This document shows positions 23,901 through 35,599 of a stretch of DNA of 64,000 nt, one piece after another (positions within the stretch are counted from its first letter, which is position 1; each line of letters begins with the position of its first letter). This DNA comes from Neospora caninum Liverpool. Lineage: Eukaryota > Apicomplexa > Conoidasida > Eucoccidiorida > Sarcocystidae. The notes under the pieces are model-generated. The model was given only the letters and a program-made list of their open reading frames with translations. It was not told where the DNA came from and did not search any database. A program made the translations under genes and the position numbers. The stretch spans positions 124,001-188,000 of the forward strand of contig NC_018391.1 of the NCBI RefSeq assembly GCF_000208865.1, given 5' to 3'.

Positions 23901-26855
23901 GACACTTCGCCTCGTCGGGCCGCTTACACGGCAGTCTGTGGAACTTCGCGGTCGCGGCATCCGCGCGGAGTTGGCTGTCTCGCCTCCTGAGCATGACCTC
24001 GACTTTGGAGCGGTTGTCGTGCCTCCTCGGTCCCCCGGAAGAGGTATGCTTGGGAGCGGAAAAAAAACGACAGGAAAAACACAAGTTCTCCTTCAGCTTG
24101 TCCCGGTCGCGAAAACGCACGCTCATCTCACATGCGTACATCCCAGTGGCAAAACCCCCCTTCTCGTCTGCGTAGACCTCCAAGATGGGGTTCTGTCTTT
24201 CTTCCCGAGATGGTGAGGCCGCGACTACGTCATCGACTCCGTTTGCTCGCCTCTTCCTCTACTTCCCTTCCTCTCCTTTCCTGTCTCATCTTTTCTCTCA
24301 CTTTCTCACCTTTCCTGTCAGGCCAAGCGCTGCCTGCGAGTTCTTCTCTCTGCCCGAGCTGGACGCAGCACATTTTGACGGTTCGCAACCCGGCTTCTTC
24401 CTGCGCCATTCGTTTCCGCGTCGAGTGTCTGTACACCTCGCACCCTGAAATCGAGACGTGCGGGGCCGGGAGGGCCTTGGCCGCGTTTTCCTGCTGGCCG
24501 CTCCACGGCGAGATTGCTCCGGAGGCCTCGCAGCAGTTTTGCTTCGCCTTCCGGCCCACAAAGGCAGGTAACGCAAACTGGGAGAATCGGCAGAGCGCCC
24601 TGCAAAAAACGAGGAACAGTGCCTCCCTCCTCGATCGCCTTCGTGGCAGTCCGTCAAAAACGCCATGCTTCGACGAACGCTGCCGACACCGAGAGAAGCT
24701 TCTCCGCGTTGTTTTGGCCTTCTCGTCCCTCCCTGCCGCATCTGGTGCTTCAGTGCTGTCTCTTTTCGCCTCTTCACCGTTTGATGCGGTCTCTCCTGGT
24801 CCTTGTCCACTCGCCTTCTGCACTGCGTCGATGTCGTCTGAGTGCTACCTCTCGACATCGCTGCGGATCGCGAGTCTTTCGACTTGTTCGCTGTTTTCCT
24901 GTCTCTGCAGAAGGCCTCCACACCGCGGTGTTTCGCCTGGTGTCCGGAAACGGCTCCCAGCGACCGCATTACCTTTACCTTCGAGGCCTTGCAGTGTCTC
25001 ATCAGCTCTACGCCCTCCCTCCTGTCTCGCCTTTCCATCCTCCCTCTTGGTCTTCTTTCCCTTCTTCAGTGTCCCTCGCATCTTCTCGCCCGACCCTCTC
25101 TCCGGGGCCCCCTTCTTCTTCTACAGAAAAGGAAAGCCTTCTGTCTTGTCTCCCTCAGCCTCGCGGGTTGTGCGAGAGACCCGGACTTCTCGTGCTCTCT
25201 CGGATTCCCGTGGCAGGTGGCGAGGCATCCACTTCGCCGTTCTTCCCCCTGCCTTCTTCGGCCGCGCCGCCTGCTTCCTCGCCTCGACCTGGTCCGGCTG
25301 TATCCGAGGCAACGTCGCCACTCTTTCCTTCCTTCGTCTCTCCTCTTGGACAGGACTCGCAGAGAGGCCAAGGCGACCTCAGCAACTCTCTCGCTTCAGG
25401 CTGCTGCCGCAACGCCGTCTTTCACCTCCTCTTTGACGACGGCCCCGAATCTCCAGGCGAGCGAAACGCCCTGCGTCTCTCTCGCACTTCTACTCCTCGC
25501 TTGACTTCTCCTCGCCCGTCTTCTCCTCGCTTGTCTTCTCCTCGCTTGTCTTCTCCTCGCTTGTCTTCTCCTCGTCCTTCTTCTCGGCCAGCGTCTGCCT
25601 CCCTCTGTGCTGCGAGTCCGCGAGGTCTCTCGAAGGACGCGTCTTCTGGAAGCAAAAAGACTGTAGAGGAGAACGACGGCATTGAGAAGGGGAAATCCAC
25701 GGGCGAGAGAACGGTTCGCTCCCCGCAGCCAGAGAAGCGTGAGTCTATGGAGAAGGCCTCGAGTGGTCCCGACAAGCACGGCCAGCTGCGGACCCGCGTG
25801 TTCCTCCTTGGCGCCGCTTGGGCGCCTGTCCCCGCGTCCGCTTCCACTGCTCAAGTCGCGGGGAAAGGAAACTCTGGCGATAAGGGTGACGCCAAAGGAC
25901 AAGGCTCGGGGAACAAAGACGGATCTTCGCTCGAAACTCGCGCTGCGTATGCACCCTCTTCTCCCTCGGGACTTGCAGTCGCTGCGTGCCCGGTTCCTTC
26001 TTCTCTCCATCTTTCCAGCGCCGTCTCTTCCCTGGCGACCGGCTCGGCTCCGGGAAAGGCCCCGCCGTTTGCTGAAGGGAAAGGGGAGCCTGTGGGCCAG
26101 TTTGAGTTCTCCATGGAAGGCGAATTCGCCGAGTGTTTTTCTGTGGAACCCAGCCGCGGAAGCCTCGCAGCCGGCACGCAGCAGCCCGTGACTTTCTCCT
26201 TCAATCCTGTCTCGCGTGGTAAGGCCCGGAGACGGCGCACACGTCCGGAATCAAACGCAGGGACAAGCGAAAAGAGAGAAGAGAGAGAAAAGAGGAGAAA
26301 GAGAGCGGGGAACAGGAGCAGGATCAGAAGGGCTGAGAGGGTGTTGGAGGTACTGGGAGATACTCGAAGAAAAACGTCCGAAGCACTTTTGGAGCGTGGA
26401 AGAAGGCGAAACGCGATTGCCGAAGCGAGACGGGGCAAAACCAATTAAAACCTCGCAGCGCTTATGCGTGAAGAGGGGAAAGACGAACAAGCTTAAACAG
26501 GAAGGAAGACGGAACCAGACAGAAGGGAAGAGAGGTATTTCCCGCGGACAGCACGTAGACACAGGCCGCGAGTGTCTAGGTGTTCAGGCAGCCCATTTTT
26601 CTGTTTCTGTTCCGTTCTCAAGGCGTCTGACTCCTCTCTCCACGTTTCCTTTTCACTCCCTCGCTTTTCGCAGCCTCCTCACGGACACGAGCAATTCTGC
26701 AGAGCGCCCCCCGCGTTGTCACTGCGGGGCAGTGGGTGTCGGCGAAGGCACGGGGCGTTCTCAAGGGAGGCTTCGTCCCGGCCACCTCGAGCGCAGCGGC
26801 TCAGCAAGAGTTCGAAATTCTTCTGAAGGCGTTTTGCCCGACTTTTCCTTCCTGA
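14998..26855 (+). CDS. CFAP74: CFAP74-like central-apparatus protein of the flagellum
   Basis: Thirteen-exon model, about 2,178 residues: 14998-15206, 15977-16146, 16582-16809, 17221-17473, 17805-18400, 18999-19681, 20219-20627, 20923-22724, 23092-23388, 23890-24043, 24322-24567, 24911-26218, 26674-26855. Codon phase matches at every junction. Residues about 50-215 are charged coiled coil. Then come repeated MSP/ASH-type beta-sandwich domains. The first (about 340-440) holds FEPGQVYKKTIEVTN, DFTPPGRMSAGTTT and PLRCSTKK, which closely resembles CFAP74 of ciliates, algae and animals. Others begin near YDFGVCIVGN, LDFGPCCEG, VLDFGDVTVG and LDFGAVVVPP. Exons 8 and 12 carry long Ser/Pro/Glu-rich inserts. 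CFAP74 belongs to the C1d projection of the axonemal central pair in other organisms; in coccidia the only flagellated stage is the microgamete. The start, exon 2 end and exon 6 start (18936 is an alternative) are least certain. Confidence 0.87.
18587..18625. repeat. (TA)n microsatellite in CFAP74 intron 5
   Basis: A pure TA run followed by ACATACATACATAT, inside the intron 18401-18998. Simple repeat; no coding role seen. Confidence 0.95.
22861..22892. repeat. (TA)n microsatellite in CFAP74 intron 8
   Basis: CATATACA followed by a TA run, inside the intron 22725-23091. Confidence 0.95.
25491..25590 (+). repeat. 15-bp coding tandem repeat in CFAP74 exon 12
   Basis: About six imperfect copies of TCTTCTCCTCGCTTG (or a CCC variant) read in frame as repeated SPRLS/SPRPS units. 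They lie in the low-complexity insert between two MSP-like regions. Expected to vary in copy number between strains (inference). Confidence 0.85.
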
Positions 26856-28641
26856 GAAGGACAACGCCTGTCGTTTCCGAAACGCCTCCAGAGAGCCGCG
26901 CGAGGCTCAACGGGCCCGTCCACCTATAGCGGCCGAGCGTGAACCGTCGGCAGGAACGCGCTAGAAAGAAACGCACCTCGTTTCAGAGAAGAAACGGTTT
27001 TCCCACGTGTCCTTCGATGCGACACAGCCAGAGGTCTCCACGTGTGTCTAGGCAAAGATCGTCTAGCTTTAGGGAAAAGCCTGAAAAACGATGCCCCTTT
27101 GGTCTCTTTTGTCTCCTTTCTCGCGTCAAGCTCGGTCCACGTAAAGCTCTCTTCAGAGACTTGAGTGCTCTGCATTCTCCGTTTTTCTGTGTCCCCTGCG
27201 CTGGACCGATCGCCAAACCCTCGGCGGGTCAGCAGACATAACCAGGTTTGGCGGCAACAGCGGCTGCGAGAGTTCAAACACGTGTTCCCTCCATCACTCC
27301 GAAACGGCGACTGTTCAAGACAGGCAGTGCGTCTTATCTTTTTTAAACGAATCTACGAGCAAACTGAGACAGCACCTAAAAAACTCTGAAAATCCCGAGT
27401 CCAGAAAAGTTTCCACAGACTCCACACGGAGCGAAGGTCCACGTGAGCGCATGCGATCCAGCGGAAAACGTGCGAGAATTTCCCACGAGTTTTCTCCCTC
27501 TACGATGTGCGAGGCTGGTATGCCCGATGGAGGCGAGCGCTCTCTCTCTTTGCTCCTCTTCTGCCGTATCGCGCTGTCGCATCTCTCGCGGTTCTGTTTC
27601 TCGCCGGAGGCAAAAGAGGCGCCTGTAGAAAAGCGAGTTCGCCTCTGCAGGAGTTGCCTGTCGAAGGCCCTCGTCAACCGCGGCTGCTTTTTCGTTTCCC
27701 CGTCTCTCGTCCATTTTTGCTTCCGTGTCTCCTCTGGAGAGGTGTTGGTTTTCTCTTGTTCGACTGGCTGCATTTTCGGGGGAGTCCGCTCTGGATGCAT
27801 GCTTGAATCTGCTCTGTCTGCCTTCCTGGGCGGTCTCATTCAACTGAGAGACGCGTCTTCTTTCGCTCGCCTCTCCCCACTCGTTCGTCCTCTCTGTCGA
27901 GGCTCACGCGTCTTCCTTCGCTTGTGGCGCGTCAGAGAAAAGTTCGCGCTCTCGCGCTTCTCGCCGCTTCTTCATGAGGAATCGCCGCCACCTGTGCACA
28001 CACCCAGACGCACGAGAGTCGAAAAACGCGCACGTCCAACGGAAGAAAAAAAAGAAACCGGAGAAAAACGACAGAGAGAAGAGAGAGAAAAGAGTGTGAA
28101 CTTCACTGACGACGTACGCGGGACCGAGGCACGTGGATCCTCGCACCTCAGCTGTACGCGGGCAGCGCCAGCAGGACGCAGCTGCTCTTTCCGCGACACA
28201 CAGCGTGGAAAAGAGAAACGCACGGAAAAAGCTTCGTCTTTCGTCCGCGGCACGCCCACGCTGCACGCCAGACGAAGCGCGGAAATGCAGTCTCCAGACC
28301 GTCAGATCAGGAGCGACAGAAAAAAAACAGACAGAGGAGGCCGGGAAGGTGGGGCAAGCACCGAGAGACGGCACACAAAGTCGACCGACGAGAGGGACAA
28401 GTGTCGGCACAAAAACGAAGAAGCTCGGCTCTCTTCGCCTTCGCGATGCAGGGAGAGAGAGCCAACGGGAGTGCAGGCGGGGGATTGAAAACCCAGGAAA
28501 GTGACCAGGAAGGCTCTAGCGCCACTACTTCCACCCCTGGAGAGACACAGGACCCGAGAGGCAAAAACCCGAACAGCAGCCGTCCAGAAGCGGTACGTCC
28601 AGCTCGGCAAGTCCAAAGACAGGATTTCTTCGCTCCGTTTC
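26856..28641. other. Convergent 3' spacer between CFAP74 and uL15
   Basis: The stop codons of the plus-strand CFAP74 and the minus-strand uL15 gene face each other across about 1.8 kb. A plus-strand frame at 27451-28488 is Arg/Ser/Glu-rich without a domain and is not supported as a gene. The interval probably holds two 3' untranslated regions. Confidence 0.55.
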
Positions 28642-31600
28642 TCACCTGAGAAGATCTCTCTGTTTCGGCGGAAGCCTGCCAGGGTAGACGAACCGCCGCG
28701 GGACCTTCCTCAACACAACCAGCTTTTCTTCTTTCTGTCCTCCTTCTTCTCCCTCTTGTTCTCCTTCGTTGTCTCGTTCCTCCTCTGTTAGGTCTTCAAG
28801 CTCGGCCTGAAGTCGGTCGATGCGTGACGCCAAATTCAGGACTCTCCTTCTCCTCTTTTTCGTCGGGTGCGCAGTCCTCTGTAACCTTCCTCGGTGTTCG
28901 CGCAGCAGTTTCGTCAGCCCTTGGAGCTGCAGAGAGAGTACGCGACGGCGCAGGCGCGCGAGTTGCTGAAGCGGTCTCTCGCTGTCTTCCACGTCGTCCC
29001 CTGCTGTCTCCGTCTCAGCGTCTCTCTTCGCGCTCTTCTTCGGAGGCACGTAGTCTGGGTTGTACTCCGCGACTACCCGATCTTGCGTGCGCCGCTGCAG
29101 CAGCAAGCACCTCCCGCCCAGGGCGATGATGGCGCGCGCTGCAGTCTTGGTAAACGCGTGAGCCTGGAAAAGAGAACGCGGAGAGATACGCGGGGACAGT
29201 CCTTGGCCGGGGGGGAGTCTTCTCGAGGCAAAACGAAAACCAGATACACGGAAAAAGACCCAAAACACAACTGGGTGAAGCATACGGCGAAACTGAGTGC
29301 CTGGCGAGGAAGGGTTTAAGCGGAAGAACAAGAGGGAGAACAGGAGGAAGAACAAGAGGAAGAACAAGAGGGAAAACAAGAGGGAACACAAGAGGAAGAT
29401 TAGGGGGAAGAACAGGAGGAAGGATACAGGGAAGAAGAACAGAGCACAAAAGACAGAAGAAACAGTGGACGCAGGAGGACGGCGGCAGCGAGGGGGGGAA
29501 CTTGGGAGAGAGGCCTAAGGCGAACGGGGAGACGGCAGGACACAGGAGAGAGAAACTTGCCTTGACGATTAAATTGCGAACAGTGAGGTCGGCGCCTTCC
29601 TTCGCTCGAGTCACATTCTTCAGCGAGGGCCCGACAACCTGCACCCACGAAGAAGACAGCCACCGGAGAGGGGCATCTTCAATCTCAACGGACGCAAAGC
29701 ACGAAAATTGAAGAGACGCAATCAAGGGAGCGAGAGAGAGAGAGCGAGGGGGAGCGCAAGAGGAGAGCTGCGAAACAAAACGAGACTGAGGAAGGCGCGC
29801 GAGAGCGGGCTGTTAGGGGGCTCTGTCCATCTGCGAAATACAGTTCGGGGTGAAGAACGGTTGATCGCGGAGAAGGTCAAAAAACGCCAAGGCAAAAGAA
29901 GCCGCGAGCGCAATTAAACGAAGCGCCCGACGCAAAAAGCCCAGAAGCGAACGAAACTCCGCGCTTTTGCAGAGAGTCGCAGACGCCTCACCTTGACGGG
30001 GCAGTCCCTTTTGAACCTTCCGAGGGCGGCGCCCCGCTCTCGGAGCGTTAGCCAGTCGCAGGTGTCTCCGTCGCTCATCACGTTCAGCTGCGGAAGGCGG
30101 ATCAACTGGAAAGGATATTTTCGATATTTTTCCTGGTGTGCGGGGCCCAGCGGCCGACCCACGAACTTTGGCAGTTTGCGGTAGAGCGGCATCTGCCCGC
30201 CCTCGAAGCCTGAAAGAGGCCAAGTCAACACGGTTGCAGGCAGAGAAAAAAGTGAGAAACGAAAGAAAAGAAACGAAAGAAAAGAAAGAAAAGAAAGGAA
30301 AAGAGAGAGAAAAAAAGATAGAAATGAAAAGAGAGAAGTGGGCCAGCTCCGGTCTCTCTTCGTTCGCGCCTCGCGCTTCTCAAACTCCATTGGTTTCGCC
30401 CTCTTTCACCCGCACCCCCACTGCGGTTTTGATCGGCGCCCGCCAGAATCGCTTTTATACGCATCGAGAACGGGCCTTTGTCGAAGGCGACAGCGCAGAG
30501 TGAGCCCTCTCACGAGTCGCCAACAGACATGGCCAGACGAGGCGAACAGATGCATTTCTCTGTTCCTGTGACGACAGTCGCTCCTCGAGCTGGAAAGCAC
30601 GGCGCTGTCGCCAGATTCTGCAGCCCCGAAAAAGGGCCGACGTCTCTCTAGCGTTGAACGCCGTCAACAAACTCGGCACCCCTCACACACGTTCTCGCCG
30701 GGGCCCGATGCAAGAGGAGAAAGGGGGAATCGGCGGAGCTACGCAATGTTGAAAGCAGCTTCATCCACAAGTATTTTTGTCTGCACAGTTCTATACTCCA
30801 GCACGCCAGCAATGAACATCTACTGCTTATAGGTATTACATAGGTCTACATATGCATATACATGCACATACATATACACATATATACCTATATATATACA
30901 TATACATATATGCATATATATATATATATATACCTAGATATACAAATATAGGTATGTGTAGTCACGACGCTTACTCAAAGGAATGCTGCCGCCACTTCGG
31001 GATTTCTGGCCTTTCGTGCCTCGTCCTGCCGAGCCTCCTTTCCCACTCGCGTCTCCGCGCCCGAGACGCTTTCTTCTTTTTCTGCGACATTTGAGGATGT
31101 TGTCCAAGCCGAAGAAATACTCTCCAGTTCGGCGGCCTTCGCCAAGCGCAGTGAACTGCGCGCAAAGACAAAAGAGCAACGCCAACCGGGAGAAAGCGAA
31201 TGAGACAAAGGGAAAAGAGGAGCATGCACCTGCTACGGCGGGAAAGTTAGAAAACGCAAGCGATCGAAAGATAGAGATTGCGAGAAAGAAAAAGAGAAAA
31301 CAAAAAAAATGAGGCAGGCAGAGGGAGAGAGCGACGCTTCGACACATCGAGAGGGACATAAACAGCTATCGCCTCAGAAATATCTACCTATATATATATA
31401 TATATATATACATTTATACGGAGAGAGAGATGCGTAAATCGAGTCGATAGGCAGATAGACTTGGGTGGAACGATGCATATATATATATATATATATATCT
31501 GCAGGTCTCGACCTCGATGCTATGTTTGTGGATGCCGGCGAGGTTTGTTTTCCCGAGATCAAATTCCAAGCCTGAGGCAGGCACGGCGAATGCGATTACG

Positions 31601-34600
31601 AAACGCGGAACTTTCGTCTCTGCGAATCTCTGCTCACCGTCCACTCGAAGTTGGGCTGGCCTTCTGCCAGCATGCGCTGTTTCTTGGTCCACCATCTCCC
31701 GAAGAACTTTCGTTCCTCTCTCCGCTGTCTCTCTTCTTCTTCCGGCGTCATTCTCCCCGTTTCTTCTCTCGCGTCTCGCGCTCCGCTGCCTTCGGTGTCT
31801 CCTGGGTCTCCGGCCGTGCTGTCTCCGATCTGGGCCCCCGGCGACCGTACATAGAAGGCGCCCGCCCAGCACTTGGGGGCGCTGAGGTTCCACACGAGTT
31901 CCTGGAAGACGGGCGGAGCCTGGGGCGGGGCAACAGGCAGATGTGAATCGTCTTCGGGATAAGGCGCTTCAAACAGCCGGCGGGATTTCACCTGAGAAGG
32001 CGCCTCTCCAGTCGGCCTCGCTCCGGCGACAGACGACAAAGAAGTGGAGTGGTTCTTGTCGGTGCCTGGTGTCATGCGGACGTTTCTCTGTTCGCGTGGA
32101 TCTGCGCTGTCTGGGCTGTCTCCTCCGGGAGCGTCAAGCGTCTCTTGTGCTCCGCCCCCGTTCGCGTCCTCTTGCGGCGGATGGTCTCTCTTGTAGAATG
32201 GCACTATTGGCGTCTCCCGCGAAAGTTTCCTCGTCCACGCTTCGTTCCGCTGCTCGGGCGGCCGAACAAACGGCGCAGAGAACGGAGACGGCGCAGAGAA
32301 CGGAGACGGCGCAGGCGACGAAGGCCCAGACTGGAGAGCTTCGTCAGGCGGCGGCAGGAGAGGATTGTCGACGGTGTACTCTAGCGAAGGCGCCCCTGAG
32401 AGAAGAACACACAAACAACACCAGAGAGGAACGGATGAGAGCTCCACAAGAAGACGCAAGGACGAAACAGGCAAGCGGCAGCTGAAGAACGCGCACACAG
32501 GAAACAAGACATGCACGCCTGAGAAAACGAGCGCACGCGCCCGCCTCGCTGATCGACTGGAAAGTCTACAGAGAGCGTTTTTCGTTTGGATATACACCCC
32601 CTTTCCCCTTTCCAAGAAGGCCACGAGGACTCCGTACCGGCTCGTCGATCTCTCTCTTTGAGGAGACAAATGAACATTTTGTGGTACGGCCGCTGGACCC
32701 GCTGCAACTCCTTCCTCAGCGGCGCCATGCGAACCATTCTTTCGTCGAAGGATATCGACTGGTCCTGCTCAATCACGTAGATGCGAGCGAGAAGCTTCTG
32801 CGAGAGATGCAGCATTCTGCCAGGGGGGCCGAAACAGCGTGCCCCGAGAAGAGGGAAAGAAACAGAAAGACACAGAGACAACGCAACCTTTAGTGGGTGA
32901 TGGAGGCTGATTTTAGCGCGACAGCATGGGGAAGAACACCACGGAGGGAAAAGAAACTACCCGTCGACGCACATGAAGAGAACGAGGAGACAACGCTTCC
33001 GTTCCCCAACGGTCTCCGGGTTCCTTCCGTCCCGTGCGCTCAGTTCAGAAAACAAGTGATTCCTGTTCCTGTCGCGTCTTTGGCTCTTCTCGGCTTTCCG
33101 TGTGGTTTGTGGTCTTGCCCCTCCAGCCGGTGGTAGTCGCGAGATTTCCGGCAGCCTCTCCGCCTCGCGTTTCGGGCACCACGGGAACGCATCAAGAGCG
33201 AACCTCCAACCTCTCGCTCTCCTTTCTGTCTTCGTCTTCTTGCATCCCCTCTTTCTCCTGCAGCTTTATCCTTTTCTTCTCTCTGTTCCGCTAACACATA
33301 GCCTTCTCTCATCTCTCTATGTTCTCCCCGCACCGCTTCCGTCCCCTCTCTGTCTCTCTTTCTCCTTCTTTCTCTTTCTCCGTCTCTCTCTTTCTCCTCT
33401 CTCTCTTTCTGTCTCTCTTCCTGTCTCTCTTTCCCTCTCTTTCTCCTTTTCTTTCTCTTGCCCTCTGGATCCTCTCTCCTTCTCTTCCTTTCTCTTGCTC
33501 TCTGTCTCTTCTTCTCCCGGCTCTTACTTGGCATTGAGCCTCCTCGCTTCTTTCCCGAGGTCTTCTGCCTGTGCGTAGTACGCTGCTGCCTCTTCGTCAG
33601 TGAGAGGAACGAGATCGTCGTCTGCGCCTTCGCCTTCCTCGGGCACGGCGTTCGACAGAGGCATCGCCACGAGACCGCGTCTCTCGAGCACTTTTCGTCG
33701 ATACGACGAAGACGGGTCCATTTCCCATTTGTGGCGGAAGCGATGCACAGGTTCCTTTTTCTCTCCTGTCTCTCCTATCTCTCTTTGCTCTGCTTCCTTT
33801 TCGGCGTCCGCGACGATCTTGTGAATGCGGAAGATTCCGCCTTCTTCTCCACTCTCAGACTCGCAGCGGCTGAGCACATCCGTCTGTCTCTTGACAGGAC
33901 GCGAGGGATTTGTCCCTTTCTTGTTAGTCGTCTTCGCGTTCAAATCTGTCGTCGCGCGTTCCTCGACTGCAGCCACCTGAGCGAGAACCTGCTCCAAGCG
34001 AAGTCTCGCTCGCCGTGTTTCTTCCAAGTCTCTCGCCAGCTCCGCATCTGTCTTGTTTGCAATCTCCTCGCCGTCGCGCTCTGGGTTTGTCCCCACAAGC
34101 GCCTCGCTGTCAGCCGGAGGCTCTCCAGAAGAGAGACCCGCATCTTCTCTCGCGTTTTCGCCGTCGTCGACACAGTCCCCGACTGTCAGCCCTTCCTTTC
34201 CTCTGGCTTCTTCGCCTTCCTCGCGGTCGCCTCTTTGCGATTCTGCCGCCGTCACCGCCTGCCGCTCTTCTTGGGCCGTGAGGTCTCTTTCCCCTGACTC
34301 TGCGCGTTTCTCCATCTCCGTTTCGAGCGCTGCTTCTCGTCTCAGAAGCGCCTTTCTTCGCTCCCTGAGGCGTTTCTTCTGAAAGGTCGCCTCCACCGAG
34401 CGAAAGATCGGATGAATGACTATGTTCTTCTTCGCGTCGCTCTCCGCGACCAGCGACGGGTCGTGGCTGTGGCGAAACAGGAAAACGTTCTCGTGCCGCG
34501 CACGCAGTTTGTCCTGGATGAGTGTGCGGAGGCGAAAGTGCTTCTTCCGTTCCTTCTTCCGCTCCTTCTTTCTCTCGCGGTAGTTCGGAGACGCCGGGGA

Positions 34601-35599
34601 AGGCGCCGGCGGAAGCAAAGAGATCAAACGCAGAAACAAAGAAGACGACGGAAACTGCGCAGACAAATAATGCTTCGGAGATGTCAACGGATGAAAAAAG
34701 TAATCAAACGAAGAAGCCTCCGACGACGAAGACGACGGAGAAGAAGTCTCAGATGAAGGAGAGGCCTCAGCTGACGAAGGAGCAGTGCAGGCAGGAGCGG
34801 AGGAAGAAGGTGACGAGGCACCGAGGGAGGAAGGTGAAGCGCCAAGAGCGGAGACATGAGAGCAAAAACGGCGGGCTGGAAGAGAGGGAAAAGCGAAGGC
34901 AGGCAAGCCAGAGACGGGACGGAAGGACGAGAAAAGTCGCGAAGCTACGCGGGGAAGCAAAGAAGAAAACGAGGTCGAAGTGTCGAGTGTATAGACACTC
35001 GCCGGACGTTCAAAGCCAGCAGCGGTGGGCGCTGCATCGAAGCGAGTCCTCGCCCAGCCACCCTCTCGCTTGCAAAGTTCAACGTGACGGTTTGTCCCGA
35101 CGGAGAAATGTTCCATTTGCAAGACTTTCCGGCCAGGAAGACACCGCAAAGCGGCGTTTTCCGTTTGAGCGGAACTCTCAGGAAGGCACGCGGCAGAACC
35201 CCGCGAGAAACAACGCAGGGAAGAGACGGCACGCGAGACAGACACGAGAAGACTTCTCGAGGCAAGCAAGAAAGACGGAAGAGAAGACGAGCAGGTTGCT
35301 GAAGAGGGAGAGGCATGCGGATACGGGACGGTGAGAGCAAGAGGAAGAGATGACAAAGAGAATTGAGGAGATGAAAGAAATTGCGACCGAGAAGAAGAGG
35401 GGAAAGGCGAGAGAGGAGAAAACTCACAGGCCGTCTGAGAGATAGAGCGGCCAGCAGGCAAACGGGGAGAAGGGTGTCGCGTGGTTGAGGAGCAGGCGAG
35501 CGCGTCGGCACGGAAAGAGAGACAGGGTAGGAAGGCGAGAAGAAAGCATGCAGTGGCGAGGCGAAGCACTCGCCTTCGTCCCTTTTTCTTTTTCTTCAT
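28642..35599 (-). CDS. uL15: Organellar (probably apicoplast) ribosomal protein uL15 with giant N-terminal extension
   Basis: Seven-exon model on the minus strand, 1,330 residues: 35599-33528, 32816-32638, 32380-31638, 31155-30975, 30209-29992, 29638-29561, 29163-28642. Phases match throughout. The uL15 core starts near residue 1000: KRLGRGDASGKG, GTKGQKSRSGG, FEGGQMPLYRKLPK, CPVKVVGPS, then VKAHAFTKTAARAI and GG near 1175. This is the bacterial-type 23S-binding large-subunit protein. The start at 35599 gives a basic patch and a hydrophobic core (LATACFLLAFLPCLSF), then a Ser/Arg-rich stretch, as in bipartite apicoplast leaders; a mitochondrial location is the alternative. Residues about 40-998 are Ser/Glu/Lys-rich and unrecognised, as is the basic C-tail after 1180. 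Exon 1 would read into a stop at 33524 if not spliced, so a two-gene model with the second start at 32814 is possible. The intron after exon 6 begins with GC. Confidence 0.84.
29164..29560 (-). other. GC-AG intron of the uL15 gene
   Basis: On the minus strand the donor reads AAG|GCAAGT and the acceptor CTTTTCCAG|GCTCAC. Joining them keeps phase 0 and gives NLIVK-AHAFTK, which matches the uL15 family block around vkAhaFsk. I see no GT donor nearby that would preserve that conserved block. Confidence 0.75.
30847..30952. repeat. TA/CATA microsatellite cluster in uL15 intron 4
   Basis: Compound (TA)n, CATATA and TGCATATA runs inside the uL15 intron 30210-30974. Confidence 0.93.
31388..31411. repeat. 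(TA)n microsatellite in uL15 intron 3
   Basis: Pure TA run inside the intron 31156-31637. Confidence 0.93.
31475..31499. repeat. Second (TA)n microsatellite in uL15 intron 3
   Basis: Pure TA run 64 bases beyond the previous one in the same intron 31156-31637. Confidence 0.93.
33335..33520. repeat. Polypyrimidine tract in uL15 intron 1
   Basis: About 185 bases of almost pure TCTCTT/TTTCTCC on the plus strand, so the minus-strand intron transcript is purine-rich (GA). It begins just after the exon 1 donor. Confidence 0.88.

Noticed and set aside
27451..28488. 345-residue plus-strand frame
   Set aside because: Arg/Ser/Glu-rich with no domain, located between two convergent stop codons; best explained as untranslated sequence.
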